Source: an uncultured Eubacteriales bacterium (GTDB lineage Bacteria; Bacillota; Clostridia; Oscillospirales; Oscillospiraceae). Taken from it: 64,000 nucleotides of DNA. Position 1 is the first letter of the stretch; every line of letters starts with the position of its first letter. The stretch lies in assembly GCA_900551995.1 (NCBI GenBank), contig URXW01000001.1:1-64000 (forward strand). Direction: 5' to 3'. A program made the translations under genes and the position numbers. Of this stretch, positions 50,701 to 57,694 are shown piece by piece. The notes beneath the pieces were generated by a model. The model saw nothing but the letters and a program-made list of their open reading frames with translations. It was not told where the DNA came from and did no database searches.

Positions 50701-51938
50701 CCCTTGATTTCATCGCCACGGTCATTTTTAATAAAGTCAAACATACTGCGCTGGTTGGAATCAAACGCAGAGGAAATATGCTTGAGAAGCAGGGCGGCAT
50801 AGGGATGTATCGGGAGAATATCGATCATCTCTTTGTCGGTGATCCGAGCCACCGACTTCACCAGCTTACGGGATGCCTGTGTTCTATCAGTCAGGTCGCC
50901 AAGGGCTACCTCCCAATCTGCCAAAACAACTTCGTCCTTATTCTTCTCCATGGCTGCACCCATGAGTTGGAATGCAATATTTTCAGGCAGGCTGATTAAA
51001 CTGTGCGGACTGACAAAGCGTCCGTTCAGCTTGATGAAGTCCTGGTCGCGCTCATGGAACAGGCCCTGGGTCACATGGGTCACCAGCACAAAATAGAAGG
51101 GATCGGTTTCGCTGATTTCACAAAGCTCCTGAAATCCGGTGAGATTGCGGGCGTTGTTGTAGAAATATTCGGTAAACTCGTCCCACATAAAGACAATCGC
51201 CTTCAAACTGTTTGCCCGGATGACCTCACGAATCCAGTTGCCCAAATCGGTCACGCTCAGCGACAGAGCTTTTACCTGACGCTCATCGGCTACCTTGAAG
51301 ATATTGTCCATAATCCTTGCCAGCGCCTCGCCGGAGAAGGTGCGCAACTTCTCAATCACCGTATCGGCGTCATCTCCGCCAAAGAGGTCAGAGTAAGTGC
51401 CAGTGATCAGTCCGTTGAAGTAGTTTTTGTTATCCTTGTCAGAGAGCCATGCAATGGTAGCATCCTTCAGCGCATTCCCGCCCTTGTTTTCAATTCCGGC
51501 ATCAACAAGCGCCTTTTCAATGCTTTCCTGGATGGCAAAGACAAGATTATGGTCGCTGCGGATAGAAGCGGAACCATAGCGGTGAACGGTCAAGATACGA
51601 CCGCTGGACTTCACGGCCTGGAAGCGGTTGTACAGGTCGTTGTCCATTTTATGTCTCTGGAAGTATTCACGGGTTTCTTCTTCGCTGGAATCCAGCAGCT
51701 TTTTGAGCGTGTGAACGGCATGGGATTTACCGGTTCCGTAGGCACCTTCCACCCATAGACAGAGCTTCTGCTTGCGCTCCAGGACGCTGACCGTGTTCTT
51801 CAGAAGTTTCACGAAGGTCTCGTGGGGGAAGAATTTTTTCCACACTTCCGGGTTCTTCGTGATGACCGCCTCGTTCACGGCGGGGAAATAATCCGGATCA
51901 ATATTGAAATAATGACGGTATTTTTCCAACATCGGCAT
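47733..51938 (-). CDS. brxC: BrxC/PglY, large P-loop ATPase of the BREX system
   Basis: A 1401-residue ATPase. The N-terminal P-loop domain has Walker A WVEGAYGTGKSHAVHTLKK (residues 62-80) and Walker B KAIVFMWDEFTEYF (246-259), then an AAA-type sensor (VLVTHVTQGLFHER). The rest is a long helical region whose exact domains I cannot name. It is larger than most BrxC proteins (about 1200 residues). It belongs to the DUF6079-like BrxC/PglY group and is required for BREX modification and defence. An AAGGAGG site precedes the ATG; it is 13 bases after brxP. Confidence 0.93.
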   Translation of the reverse strand: MPMLEKYRHYFNIDPDYFPAVNEAVITKNPEVWKKFFPHETFVKLLKNTVSVLERKQKLCLWVEGAYGTGKSHAVHTLKKLLDSSEEETREYFQRHKMDNDLYNRFQAVKSSGRILTVHRYGSASIRSDHNLVFAIQESIEKALVDAGIENKGGNALKDATIAWLSDKDNKNYFNGLITGTYSDLFGGDDADTVIEKLRTFSGEALARIMDNIFKVADERQVKALSLSVTDLGNWIREVIRANSLKAIVFMWDEFTEYFYNNARNLTGFQELCEISETDPFYFVLVTHVTQGLFHERDQDFIKLNGRFVSPHSLISLPENIAFQLMGAAMEKNKDEVVLADWEVALGDLTDRTQASRKLVKSVARITDKEMIDILPIHPYAALLLKHISSAFDSNQRSMFDFIKNDRGDEIKGFQWFIDNFGPEDDNPLLSVDMLWEFFYDKGKEYLSHDIRSILDYYNRAGNQRLDSDQKRVLKTVLLLQAISQYAGDSVELFIPNEKNLDNAFEGTDMEGSAARCADQLVREKVLFSKSLGGGKFQYAAYNHENEIDVTPFEEQIDRKSTSAFITEELADRTRIVDAISLGGALKLRYELRYVSSSDFDSTIKQLRNTEEKYANKIVAVVCFAKDDAESVVLGKKIHDALAAGTYNMIFIDASRTPFGADGYGVYRHDMALSMSQQGKDPALVTQYANNAKDSLKKWKTRIAGGEFMVHTADKPDGERATTLDALYGLLAEINKKKFVSCLEGSYNVIANMYTPSSLKQGVECAFNEKTAGTFLSGSPATKLEIALDGAWKVPEYWLSKPHLLISKIKLCVDEIVNDGFQNGGGRVSIKQIYDVLKAAPYGFMPCNLSAFIMGFVLKEYASGTYSWSDGLTNDILNVGKLKEMIDEVIRLEITPNPRYKDKYIVAMTPAEKAFNEITSVAFGIPLNMCTSVPNTRERIRNKMKEFSFPIWTLKYILDKESLQTETSVLSEIIDSFCGIANSNNMGTAKSDSDIAMAIGNLALSNPDAAKDLQTILTKEKCTQGMAAYLETFENGTLVSLAKTVGDGGQYLNVLRRKFDADAANWVWNVETAQQKIREVILEYQIIVESNKIISKSISYDATIREWCDKCGYIRISYAAAKNYLDELGPFLGMLYNLKKAGTLLDSQKQSFLELVQANGSAFRNFYNNQVDLFNRVCGYYLDGLSEDEIKDVFDTMPAGSFTYEKADYLNQVEAKVGAYKEGQKNTQLKKLWREKTGTDSPRDWSKKHKMPILCLIPDNEVAKAKAAFGAVNRAKADEQAIDRAMEYFASAKFFDLLDDSAALDKAFRDSIIGNYAVMLLNIQEVKDYLDSHITAEPFEWFGLPEIEKKLRQMAEAKYNQGGCERALAKIDEMDIADVKKYLKDLIRDNMVVGMEIIKGN

Positions 51939-51951
51939 AGCATCTTCCTCC

Positions 51952-54312
51952 TTAGAACAGATTCAGCACATCCTGAGATGTCTTTTCGCTGTTGAGAGTG
52001 ATATTATCCAGGTCCAGTGTAAAGCTGGCGTTGAGGAAATCTGGATAGTTGATAGTCAAACCATTCAAAATCTTTTCCATCTGATTGCGGTCAAGACCAA
52101 AAATCTCAGTAGGACTAACACCGTCACTTTCGAGGTCATGGTTTAAGAGGCGGGACAATGTAAACTGGTGGTAATCCCCGCAAGCCTCTGCAAATTTATA
52201 TAAGCTGTAAAGAATGACAAGCGGATTCGGATTTTCCCAGGGGATGCGAACCACGCTATTCCAAAAACGCTTTCCGTTTTTTAGCGTGTAGTCACAGACA
52301 CCCAGGCCGATTTCATTGCTTAATTGAGGAATAGAAATCAGGATGTTTTTATATGCGGAGACAATGTGTGAACGAGAATTTTTACTCATTGAGTCATCCA
52401 GCATTGCATAAATGGTATCAGGGGTGTGCGTTGTGGAAAAATCAATGTTTTTGACCCACCAATTAAACTCCGATGTGTATGTCAAATTGCAAAGAATCAA
52501 TGCCCAAGCGTCGGAATTCTCTATTCCAATATTATCAATAACTTTACCAAAGGGTGCAAATTTAGATTTAGCAGTAACTTCGGCATCGTTCAAGAAGCTC
52601 TTGAGATTTTTAACCATGTTGGTTCCAAGGCTGTGAGGAGAAGTCCAAAATTCATCCTTTAATTTGAAATACGATCTAACCCAATCGAGTTCAATGCCCA
52701 TATTTCCATACCTGTCAATGCTCCCCATTTTCTTTTCTCCTTTCGGCAATCGCAACGAGTTGGCTACTAAGCAACCATGGAATACATCGTGACATTTTTT
52801 GCATTTTACGCATCGGTCATCGATTGTTACATGGCCATCCTTCATAGAAATAAACCCATGCGGACAATTCGCCTCGCATACTCTACAGCCAATGCAATAT
52901 GCGGTTTTTCTGAACACAGTCTTCAATTCTGACATAAAATAAATGTCTTTCTGGGTATTTTTCCCTATCACAACTGTAGCAGTTAGTCCGTTGGTATTTT
53001 CGGCAATCTCAATGTGATACAACTTATCTCTGCAAAGCACTTCGACATTACCATTCTCCAGAAAGGTTACATTGCCAATTGTTTTAATCCACTGCTTCCA
53101 ATCAGTTTCTATACGGGATACTTGAATTGTAAGTACACCTTGTTCAAATGATTCATTTGTATAACTTTTGGCGAATGATAATTCTTTTCCACTTCTTCGT
53201 GCTTTCCATCCACCAATGTCCATAAACTCCTTGACGGCGCTCGGATTAGACAACTCTTTGGAGGTTGTTTCCAGAATAATGTTATTGAATGTTGTGGTTG
53301 TCCGATATCCCTCATCACTAAAGCTGTATGCTTGTTCCTTAAAATACATATTTTTCGATGTGGCTAACGGGCACACAAGACATCCTGCACGGCTATTTCC
53401 TTTTTTATAGGCATCATTTATCAAGAGTTGTCTCTCATAGATATAGGAAAACAATTCGGCGGAGTTCCATTCAAGGATTGGGTGGCAGCTATATTGTCCA
53501 CGAACTTTCTCTCCGTGACTAATACCTTCGTATTCACTTCGAGAAGCACTTTCATCTCCTCGGATTCCTGTGAAGGCCATTCCCCTAAAATGAGGATTAT
53601 TGGTATACTCTCTCAGTAAGATGATTTGAGGCGCAGTTTTATGCACACTACAACACCATCGCATCGTCTGCGCTGGCGGTCCAAATTCCCTCCATGTGAC
53701 TTTCGGGTCGAAGTCAGACTTTGCTCTTAAAAATTCAATCTTTGCGTCTTTACAGTGCTGTTCAATCTCTTCGACTATTTTATATGTATCCGGGAATTCC
53801 ATTCCCGTATCGCCAAATAGCACTTTGAATTTATTGTGCGGCAAAGCACGCTGCACCAGATCGAGGGCTACTACACTATCCTTGCCGCCACTGAACGCCA
53901 CATAGAAGACATCGACCCGATCCATGTATTCAACATAAATGTTGTATATTTTCTTTATTGTTTCTGCGGCCAGTTTCTCCAACAAATCCCGGTTCTTTTC
54001 GACCATAGCGGGAATATCAACAAAGCGGAGAGGTTGTCCATCGGGCTCTGGCTCGTCCATAATCACAATTTCAGGTGGGGTATAAAGACTGCCGCCTTTG
54101 GTCTTGGCAACCTGCCGTCCCCGGTAGAAATAATTGTTGGCTTCCGCCCACATATAGGGGTAGGAGTCATTCTTTGCATAATTCCAATACCGGTCAAATC
54201 CAAGAATATCCAGTTCTTTGTAATACACCGGACGAGGTTCCTTACTGAAGGAAAGCGGTGAGCTGTTCAGCAGCAGTCCGCCCGTCTCGGCATCCCAGGT
54301 ATATGAGTACAT
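51952..54312 (-). CDS. brxP: BrxP: PAPS-reductase, ferredoxin and DUF4007 fusion
   Basis: A 786-residue protein that replaces the methyltransferase of other BREX types. Residues about 130-330 are a PAPS-reductase/ATP pyrophosphatase domain with PP-loop FSGGKDSVVALDL (SGGKDS 141-146), RWCCSVHK and two further Cys pairs (Cys276, Cys311/314) as in DndC. Residues about 470-515 hold ferredoxin clusters (CIGCRVCEANCP and CVKCKKCHDVFHGC). The C-terminal 250 residues match DUF4007 (GSIDRYGNMGIELDWVRSYF), a domain also found with Dnd-type systems. It should activate a DNA or nucleotide site with ATP and transfer sulfur. The adjacent cysteine desulfurase would supply the sulfur. Confidence 0.93.
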   Translation of the reverse strand: MYSYTWDAETGGLLLNSSPLSFSKEPRPVYYKELDILGFDRYWNYAKNDSYPYMWAEANNYFYRGRQVAKTKGGSLYTPPEIVIMDEPEPDGQPLRFVDIPAMVEKNRDLLEKLAAETIKKIYNIYVEYMDRVDVFYVAFSGGKDSVVALDLVQRALPHNKFKVLFGDTGMEFPDTYKIVEEIEQHCKDAKIEFLRAKSDFDPKVTWREFGPPAQTMRWCCSVHKTAPQIILLREYTNNPHFRGMAFTGIRGDESASRSEYEGISHGEKVRGQYSCHPILEWNSAELFSYIYERQLLINDAYKKGNSRAGCLVCPLATSKNMYFKEQAYSFSDEGYRTTTTFNNIILETTSKELSNPSAVKEFMDIGGWKARRSGKELSFAKSYTNESFEQGVLTIQVSRIETDWKQWIKTIGNVTFLENGNVEVLCRDKLYHIEIAENTNGLTATVVIGKNTQKDIYFMSELKTVFRKTAYCIGCRVCEANCPHGFISMKDGHVTIDDRCVKCKKCHDVFHGCLVANSLRLPKGEKKMGSIDRYGNMGIELDWVRSYFKLKDEFWTSPHSLGTNMVKNLKSFLNDAEVTAKSKFAPFGKVIDNIGIENSDAWALILCNLTYTSEFNWWVKNIDFSTTHTPDTIYAMLDDSMSKNSRSHIVSAYKNILISIPQLSNEIGLGVCDYTLKNGKRFWNSVVRIPWENPNPLVILYSLYKFAEACGDYHQFTLSRLLNHDLESDGVSPTEIFGLDRNQMEKILNGLTINYPDFLNASFTLDLDNITLNSEKTSQDVLNLF

Positions 54313-54313
54313 A

Positions 54314-56803
54314 TTAGTCGGTGTCCTTCCTTTGCCTCTGTGCTTTTGCTCTGATAATGAGCGATTCTATTTCTGAGTATCTACGGCGGGCAAGATATCC
54401 ATTGTCACTCAGATATTGAAGCACGGGGGCTTTTTTCATCTCTATTTGATTGTTGTTGGCCAGCAGGTCAATGATCAAGTCATCAAAGCTGCCGATGCCT
54501 GCGGAACGCTTCACAATTGCACCGGCGCATTCAGTTCCATTAAAGCTGCTATGTAGGAGCAGATATTTCTGACTGTAACTTGCCACATAATGTTCCAACA
54601 AGAAGCTGTTCCAGGGAAATCCCACATAGGGGAGTGCGCCAAAGTTCGTTACTTCCGGCAAGGGAATATACTTTTCCGTACAGATTCGGTCCAGCACCTC
54701 ATCTATGTCAGCAACGGGGAACTGGGCCGCTGCTTTCGATACAAATTGATCCCGGCTGATTCTCAGGCTGTTTTCGTAAACGGTATCAAAGTATATGGTC
54801 GTAGCGAGGCTATCCGCCAATCCCTGAAGCTCAGACAGCGTGAAACTATCATGACTTCTTGCATATTTTGCAAACACATCCACCATCGAGATTTCCTGAC
54901 CCGAGCGGCTGATGATATTTCCTTTGAACGAAAATTTATCACCTAATTTTGCCTTTAGTGCATCCCGGAACCCATACACGGAGAGGGTGTGATTTTCCTC
55001 TATGATATAGGGATATTTTGCCCGGATTGCATCATAAAGCTCATTACCACCAATGAAATCCCTTTCGTCAATGGTCCTCTGGATGATTTCAGCAATTCCA
55101 TCCAATTCTTCATCAGACAAATGGACAATACTTTCGTGGAAGTATTCGCTGCGGCCATTGTTGACGAATTCAACATTGCTGGCAAGGATCAACTTTATTT
55201 TACTCTGTGGAAGATGCGGCAGTGCAGCAAAAAGCTCATCATAAGTCGCCGGTCTTCCAAAGTTTTGCAAGCAAGAGCGAACTTCCGATAGCGGGTCCAT
55301 GCTGACATCGGGCGTTTTCGATATAAAACTTCTGTTGATGAAAAATCTTCCGTTTCCGATAGAGGTCAAGTACGCTTTCAGCATATCGGCATCGTGAATA
55401 TGGTAGTCCAAGAACACATCAGAAAATTCGGCAAAAATCGCTTGATAATAAATAGCTGCTTTCCCGTCTGCAAAGGCGCTCTCGATGTAATCCAGCAGTT
55501 CTTCCTTTCGATCTTCGCTCAACATGACATCTGGGAGAAAGGCTTTCCCCTCGTAAAGAATGCATAGTTGCTTGATTTTGTTGCTGATGTCATCATCAGA
55601 GTCAGTCAGCTCTGTGGCATGGGTTGCTGTGTAATACCTCTTAAATTTGCGTATCTCAAGAGGCGAATCCATACGGAATCCCTTCATGAAATATTCTCTG
55701 AGCACTTGCTCATAACCTTCATTCCTGTAAGGACTCGCAGAATCTATGTCCGCTTTTGTAGGAACAGTCTGTTGCGGCTCAGCCCCAATGAACATAAGAA
55801 ACTTCTGCAAAGCCGCTCGGAAGCGATTATGCTGCCTCGCATTGTAACTCAAAAAATCCGCATCGTTTAAGAGTAAGCGAATCGTTTCCTGCGCAGCTTG
55901 CCGATCAGAAGTGTAAAGTTGCCAAGAAGGCAGTTGGTGTTCTCTTGCAAACACCTCACAATTATTTATTGCCGAAGAATAACTCCGACTGGTAGCATCG
56001 GCCATTTTCAGTGTTTCCGACAGGTATCGAGAAAAACTTCTGCTGTTTATCTCATCCGACTGTTCACTCGCAACAGATTTTGACATTGTATCGTTTGCGA
56101 TATTATGTGTGTGTTGTGGCTGAAATGTCTGAGTGGCGGTGTTGGATTCCTCAACTGCTGTTTCCTCAATGCCAATACGAGAATAGAGCCCTTCTTTTAT
56201 GTAGTTGTAGTAATATCGCCCTGCAGCAACAATTTTATTGATCTGCTTTCTGCGGGTTATTCTGAAGAATTTATTTTGTTCAATTGTGCGCTGAACTTTC
56301 TTTATGGTTTCGATGTCTGTTGTCTGGAACAACGGTTTTTGCAGGACTTTTATTTTCAAGCAAAAGGTTTCGATTTCAGAATAACAAATATAAAAGTCAG
56401 AAAGCTGGGCAGGAGACACTTGTTCGGCAAGATACCGCATGAAATCATCTTTAACGGTTTTTCCATCGATTATCATTGCTCTTGCCTCCTTCAGTAATTT
56501 TTGATACTCGTCATGGGAGTCATGATACAAACTTGCAACCCCTGTAAAAAGTCTGGTAGCCGGTTTGAAAACTGTGCGTCCCAAATATGCTGACTCCATG
56601 CTTTTCATTTGAAATGAGATTCCGTTTGTATTACGATACACCGCATCAATTTCTATGCCCCGATGAACTGCCATTGCTCTTAAATCGTGAGATACTGCCT
56701 TAACTGCGTCTGAGCGTGTGAGCTCGCCTTTCATAGAGGCAAGGATCCCTTCTAACAGGATAGCGGCTTCATATTTATCCCAGGACGGTTGCCTCTCTGC
56801 CAT
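54314..56803 (-). CDS. Unknown large protein, first structural gene of the BREX operon
   Basis: A protein of about 829 residues, not a named BREX core component. The N-terminal 100 residues (SWDKYEAAILLEGILASMKG; AMAVHRGIEIDAVYRNTNGI; SMESAYLGRTV) form a domain I have seen on several clostridial defence-type proteins. Residues about 258-342 (NSRSFSRYLSETLKMADATS, then ARQHNRFRAALQKFLMFIGA) resemble the SAM-like core-binding domain of tyrosine recombinases. The C-terminal half is helical, ending in a basic tail (RAKAQRQRKDTD). The ATG at 56803 has GGAG nine bases upstream. It starts seven bases after the XRE gene and ends two bases before brxP, so it must be made with the system; DNA binding is the best guess. 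Confidence 0.8.
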   Translation of the reverse strand: MAERQPSWDKYEAAILLEGILASMKGELTRSDAVKAVSHDLRAMAVHRGIEIDAVYRNTNGISFQMKSMESAYLGRTVFKPATRLFTGVASLYHDSHDEYQKLLKEARAMIIDGKTVKDDFMRYLAEQVSPAQLSDFYICYSEIETFCLKIKVLQKPLFQTTDIETIKKVQRTIEQNKFFRITRRKQINKIVAAGRYYYNYIKEGLYSRIGIEETAVEESNTATQTFQPQHTHNIANDTMSKSVASEQSDEINSRSFSRYLSETLKMADATSRSYSSAINNCEVFAREHQLPSWQLYTSDRQAAQETIRLLLNDADFLSYNARQHNRFRAALQKFLMFIGAEPQQTVPTKADIDSASPYRNEGYEQVLREYFMKGFRMDSPLEIRKFKRYYTATHATELTDSDDDISNKIKQLCILYEGKAFLPDVMLSEDRKEELLDYIESAFADGKAAIYYQAIFAEFSDVFLDYHIHDADMLKAYLTSIGNGRFFINRSFISKTPDVSMDPLSEVRSCLQNFGRPATYDELFAALPHLPQSKIKLILASNVEFVNNGRSEYFHESIVHLSDEELDGIAEIIQRTIDERDFIGGNELYDAIRAKYPYIIEENHTLSVYGFRDALKAKLGDKFSFKGNIISRSGQEISMVDVFAKYARSHDSFTLSELQGLADSLATTIYFDTVYENSLRISRDQFVSKAAAQFPVADIDEVLDRICTEKYIPLPEVTNFGALPYVGFPWNSFLLEHYVASYSQKYLLLHSSFNGTECAGAIVKRSAGIGSFDDLIIDLLANNNQIEMKKAPVLQYLSDNGYLARRRYSEIESLIIRAKAQRQRKDTD

Positions 56804-56809
56804 ATACAA

Positions 56810-57052
56810 CTACTCCTTTGAAGATGTTTGCGTGTTTGAACTATTTTTTGATTCTTTTACATATTCCATAATATCGCCGAAATCACAGTCGAGGGTCTCA
56901 CATATACGGCCCAAAATAGCGAGATTTACCGTTTCATCTCGCCGTAGCTTTGTCATTGTATTCGGCGCAATATCTGCGGCTTTTCTCAAATCCGCTTTGC
57001 TCATTTTCTTATCTACAAGTAACTTCCACATACGGTTATAAGAAAGCGCCAT
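56810..57052 (-). CDS. XRE-family regulator of the BREX operon
   Basis: An 80-residue Cro/C1-type helix-turn-helix protein (MALSYNRMWKLLVDKKMSKA, DLRKAADIAPNTMTKLRRDE). The short family with TVNLAILGRICETLDCDFGD is common as a leading regulator of defence operons in Firmicutes. It is first in the operon, downstream of the promoter at 57135-57163. It likely senses or controls expression of the island. Confidence 0.92.
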   Translation of the reverse strand: MALSYNRMWKLLVDKKMSKADLRKAADIAPNTMTKLRRDETVNLAILGRICETLDCDFGDIMEYVKESKNSSNTQTSSKE

Positions 57053-57134
57053 GTACTCTCTCCTTCTTCCAGATAATACAGATATTTTGTAAGGTGATTC
57101 TCAAAGAACGGGCCTTAATGCACACTTGACTTAT

Positions 57135-57163
57135 ATTTTACCGCTAATCTCTATTATCTTCAA
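57135..57163 (-). promoter_or_regulatory. Promoter of the BREX operon
   Basis: Minus-strand TTGAAG (57158-57163) and TAAAAT (57135-57140) with exactly 17 bases between them, 83 bases before the XRE start. It is the only good promoter seen for the leftward defence island, which has no long gap until 42606. Confidence 0.72.
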
Positions 57164-57216
57164 GAGCGTATCGCAATTTTATGCGAACGCACAATCTCTC
57201 CGGCAGAAGAAAAGCA

Positions 57217-57250
57217 GGGACTTGCCGGGAGCGCATTGCCGACAAGTCCC
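57217..57250 (-). terminator. Terminator of the mobilisation operon
   Basis: Stem GGGACTTG (57217-57224) with CAAGTCCC (57243-57250), extended by an outer GAAGAA/TTCTTC pairing. Read leftward it is followed by GCTTTTCTTC. It ends the mobilisation transcript before the BREX promoter. Confidence 0.7.
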
Positions 57251-57309
57251 CGCCGTTCTTCCGTTAGTTTCTTTCTCTGCATTAAATCTCAGTTAGAGTG
57301 AGTCCTTCT

Positions 57310-57332
57310 GGGCGGTTCACAATGAACCGCCC
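57310..57332. repeat. Perfect 10-bp hairpin
   Basis: GGGCGGTTCA (57310-57319) with TGAACCGCCC (57323-57332), three-base loop, no U-run. It lies between the mobilisation operon and its terminator. Function unknown; could be a protein-binding site or RNA 3' structure. Confidence 0.6.
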
Positions 57333-57395
57333 CTGGGTCCAGCACATGAGCGCAGCCTCCCCTTGGTGGAAGGTTTTAAAAATTCGATTCCTTCA

Positions 57396-57432
57396 AAAGT
57401 GGTTTGTACAACTTTTTGGTACAAACCACTTT
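57396..57432. repeat. Palindrome matching the one at 29813
   Basis: Perfect 14-bp arms, AAAGTGGTTTGTAC (57396-57409) and GTACAAACCACTTT (57419-57432), with a 9-base spacer. The core (GTAC, nine bases, GTACAA) and right flank match the copy at 29813-29841 almost base for base. It begins five bases after the stop codon of the winged-helix gene. Confidence 0.8.
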
Positions 57433-57436
57433 CTCT

Positions 57437-57694
57437 TTATTTTACAGTATAGAGATTGGAGGTACTGCTGCCGTTGGGACGGTATCGGGGGGCTTTGACC
57501 AGATATCCGGCTTTTTCCAAATCGGATACAGCCCGCTTGACCGTGGAGCGGGACAGCTTCATGTCCGAGGCGATGGTCTTGATGCCGGGCCAGCACTTGC
57601 CCTCAGCGTCTGACCGATCCCGCAGGTACATATAAACTGCCCTTGCTCTGGAGGGCAGTTCGGTGTCGGCGTAGATGGTTCCAAAGTAGCTCAT
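57437..57694 (-). CDS. Winged-helix protein of the mobilisation operon
   Basis: An 85-residue helix-turn-helix protein (MSYFGTIYADTELPSRARAV, CWPGIKTIASDMKLSRSTVK, RAVSDLEKAGYLVKAPRYRP), the HTH_36-type found after virD4 in many gut conjugative elements. It overlaps the VirD4 stop by four bases. It is likely a regulator of transfer or of replication of the element. The stop lies five bases before a palindrome. Confidence 0.88.
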   Translation of the reverse strand: MSYFGTIYADTELPSRARAVYMYLRDRSDAEGKCWPGIKTIASDMKLSRSTVKRAVSDLEKAGYLVKAPRYRPNGSSTSNLYTVK

